64,000 nucleotides of DNA from Sanguibacter antarcticus (GTDB taxonomy: Bacteria > Actinomycetota > Actinomycetes > Actinomycetales > Cellulomonadaceae). The stretch lies in NCBI RefSeq assembly GCF_002564005.1, contig NZ_PDJG01000001.1, positions 62,001 to 126,000 on the forward strand, written 5' to 3'. The notes beneath the pieces are model-generated. The model was given only the letters and a program-made list of their open reading frames with translations. It did not search any database and was not told the origin of the DNA. Positions 62,460 to 64,000 of this stretch are shown here, piece after piece (position 1 is the stretch's first letter; every line of letters starts with the position of its first letter). The position numbers were made by a program, and so were the translations under genes.

Positions 62460-63590
62460 TCAGAGGTCGCGCGACCACCGCGCCTCGATGCTCGTCGACC
62501 GAAACCCGAGGGCGTCGTTGATCGCGAGCATCTGGGCGTTCTCGGCAGCGTTCCACGTGTGCACACGCTCGGCGTCAGGCCGTGCCCGTGCGACCTCGGC
62601 CATGAGCGACGTCTTGACGAGCATCCCCAGGCGTCGACCACGGTGCTCGCGCAGGACGAGCGTGTCGCACTGGAACACGACAGCAGGGTCGTCGACCGGG
62701 AACACGACCTCGGAGTAGGCGACGAGCGAACGGCTCGTCACGTGCTCGGCGGCGACCAGCACGCGCCCCTGCCCGCGCTCGCGGAGGTCGACCGCGGTCG
62801 CGAGGACGCGGGCGGCGTCCCACGGGTCTTCTTCGACGACGATGTCGCCGGACGGCATGTCCGTGCTGATGCGGGTCTTGAGCGTCGCGACGCTGTCGAG
62901 GTGCTCGGGCGGGATGTCGAGGTGCCACACGTGGACGCGGTAGTCGCTGCCTGCTGCCTCGACAGCACGGTCGTGCAGTCCTCCGAGCGTCTCGTGCGGC
63001 ACGGGAAGGTCGAGGACCGAGTGGCGGGCCACCTGCACGAGGCGCAGGCCCTGCGCGATCGCGAACCGGGTCGAGTCGTGGTCGAGGGGGACGCTCCCGG
63101 GCCCGGTCGGGGGCTCGATCGTCCCCGGACCGGGGGCAGGCTCGGGCGAGTACGTGACGTCGGTCAGCAGGAGCCGTCGGCCCGACGCCCGTGCGACGTC
63201 GACGACGGCCTCGGCCAGCGCGCGTCCGATGCCCTGGCGCCGGTGCTCGGGGTGCACCTCGACGATGACGCGTGCTGTGTGGACGTTGCCCACCTGGGGG
63301 AGCAGGACCATCGCATGCCCGACGACAGCGTCGGCCGTCCGGGCTCCGGGCGCGACGGCGACGAGGCGCCGGACCTGGCGGTACGCGGGGGTGAGCATCG
63401 TCGCGCGGGCACCCGCGGCGTCGATCGCGAGATTGGCGTGGCCGTGGTTCTCCAGCGCGCAGGCGCGCGAGACGGCGGCGACGCCGTGCAGCGGCCAAGC
63501 ATCGGGGGTGTCTAGCACCGCGGGGACGGTCGCCTCGACGATCTCGACCGGAGGGACGGTGGCAGCGTGGGGGCTCTCAGAGGGTGGCAT
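62460..63590 (-). CDS. Tandem GNAT-family N-acetyltransferase
   Basis: A 376-residue protein with two GNAT folds. The first (about residues 60-190) has the acetyl-CoA loop RVIVEVHPEHRRQGIGRAL. The second (about 220-376) has TLVLREHRGRRLGMLVK and ends with INDALGFRSTSIEARW. Two-domain GNATs of this kind in actinobacteria include mycothiol synthase relatives, but this one cannot be assigned to a substrate. ATG 63590 is chosen over upstream in-frame starts that reach into the divergent promoter region. Confidence 0.85.
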   Translation of the reverse strand: MPPSESPHAATVPPVEIVEATVPAVLDTPDAWPLHGVAAVSRACALENHGHANLAIDAAGARATMLTPAYRQVRRLVAVAPGARTADAVVGHAMVLLPQVGNVHTARVIVEVHPEHRRQGIGRALAEAVVDVARASGRRLLLTDVTYSPEPAPGPGTIEPPTGPGSVPLDHDSTRFAIAQGLRLVQVARHSVLDLPVPHETLGGLHDRAVEAAGSDYRVHVWHLDIPPEHLDSVATLKTRISTDMPSGDIVVEEDPWDAARVLATAVDLRERGQGRVLVAAEHVTSRSLVAYSEVVFPVDDPAVVFQCDTLVLREHRGRRLGMLVKTSLMAEVARARPDAERVHTWNAAENAQMLAINDALGFRSTSIEARWSRDL

Positions 63591-63694
63591 CACGATGATC
63601 CTCGCGTGCCAGCTGGGTGGTCCGCCAGTCCTTTTTCGCCTGGGTGCATCGAGCACGGGCCCAGGCGGGGTCGCAGCCTCCGTACGATGGCGCC

Positions 63695-64000
63695 ATGACC
63701 GACGTCCTGCCCCCGTGCCCTGCCTGCTCGAGCCCCTACACCTACGAGATGGGGGCGCTCCTCGTGTGCCCGGAGTGCGCGCACGAGTGGTCGCCAGAGC
63801 AGGTGGAGGAGACCCCGGAGCGCGTCATCAAGGACTCGGTCGGCAACGTCCTGGCCGACGGCGACACCGTGACGGTCGTCAAGGACCTCAAGGTCAAGGG
63901 CAGCGCGACCGCCATCAAGGTCGGCACCAAGGTGCGGGGCATCCGCCTCGTCGACGGGGTCGGCGACCACGACATCGACTGCAAGGTCGACGGCTTCGGA
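63695..64000 (+). CDS. PhnA/YjdM-type zinc-ribbon protein (3' partial)
   Basis: The frame starts at ATG 63695 and is still open at the right edge after 102 codons. A zinc ribbon (CPAC and CPEC) is followed by the PhnA-family body: [34 protein letters not shown] and the end motif [12 protein letters not shown]. Only about ten residues should be missing. Despite its old name the family is not firmly tied to phosphonate use. It is divergent from the GNAT gene, with about 100 bases between them. Confidence 0.92.
   Translation, partial: MTDVLPPCPACSSPYTYEMGALLVCPECAHEWSPEQVEETPERVIKDSVGNVLADGDTVTVVKDLKVKGSATAIKVGTKVRGIRLVDGVGDHDIDCKVDGFG

Overview
The window looks like chromosome from a motile, high-GC actinobacterium. 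The flagellar and chemotaxis gene order, CsrA, frequent GTG starts, strong G/C third positions, DUF2530, an LPXTG surface protein and a c-di-AMP riboswitch in front of an NlpC/P60 gene all fit a Micrococcales member of the Cellulomonas/Sanguibacter/Oerskovia type. That placement is inferred from family resemblance and could not be tested by a search here. Most of the window is about 70% GC (43 of 60 bases at 25381-25440). One block, about 26571-34548, is much poorer in GC (27 of 60 at 27421-27480).

Region 1 (1-9433) is the end of a flagellar basal-body and export operon: fliL (partial), fliM, fliN, fliO, fliP, fliQ, fliR, flhB, flhA, an FlhF-like gene without a P-loop, and csrA. Most junctions overlap by a few bases. 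Region 2 (9545-23825) is a complete chemotaxis set: cheA with a second C-terminal CheW-like domain, cheW, four chemoreceptors, a ChvE-like sugar-binding lipoprotein translationally coupled to the fourth receptor, cheB, cheR, and two cheY genes each followed by a CheC/CheX-like phosphatase gene. A strong terminator and a sigma-28-like -10 box (GCCGATAA) lie between receptors 1 and 2. FliM has no visible CheY-docking motif, so how CheY reaches the motor is an open question.

Region 3 (23971-45541) is a surface-glycan locus. It holds CgeB-like and other glycosyltransferases, wecC and wecB (UDP-ManNAc and UDP-ManNAcA supply), a heparinase II/III-like protein, a DUF6270-hydrolase fusion, a Wzm/Wzt-type ABC exporter and a DUF4012 protein. 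The low-GC block starts abruptly inside wecC, at codon 229, and ends at a nested pair of insertion sequences. There an IS1380-type element with a 4-bp GTAG duplication sits inside an IS30-type transposase gene, and removing it restores the reading frame. The simplest reading is that one glycan-specificity segment was replaced by recombination and that IS elements later marked its right edge.

Region 4 (45611-49269) carries cell-envelope genes: an LPVTG surface protein, an L,D-transpeptidase, a CAP-domain lipoprotein, a DUF2530 membrane protein, and a paralogue of the LPVTG protein that has lost the sorting motif and sits behind a long, apparently structured leader.

Region 5 (49468-64000) is mostly housekeeping: a purine permease, mannose-6-phosphate isomerase, a MarR-MFS pair with three 13-bp operator-like repeats, SerC, a DtxR-family regulator, the c-di-AMP riboswitch and NlpC/P60 hydrolase, a tandem UspA, an ornithine aminotransferase-DDAH pair, SRPBCC, EcsC, OsmC and GNAT proteins, and the start of a PhnA-type zinc-ribbon gene.
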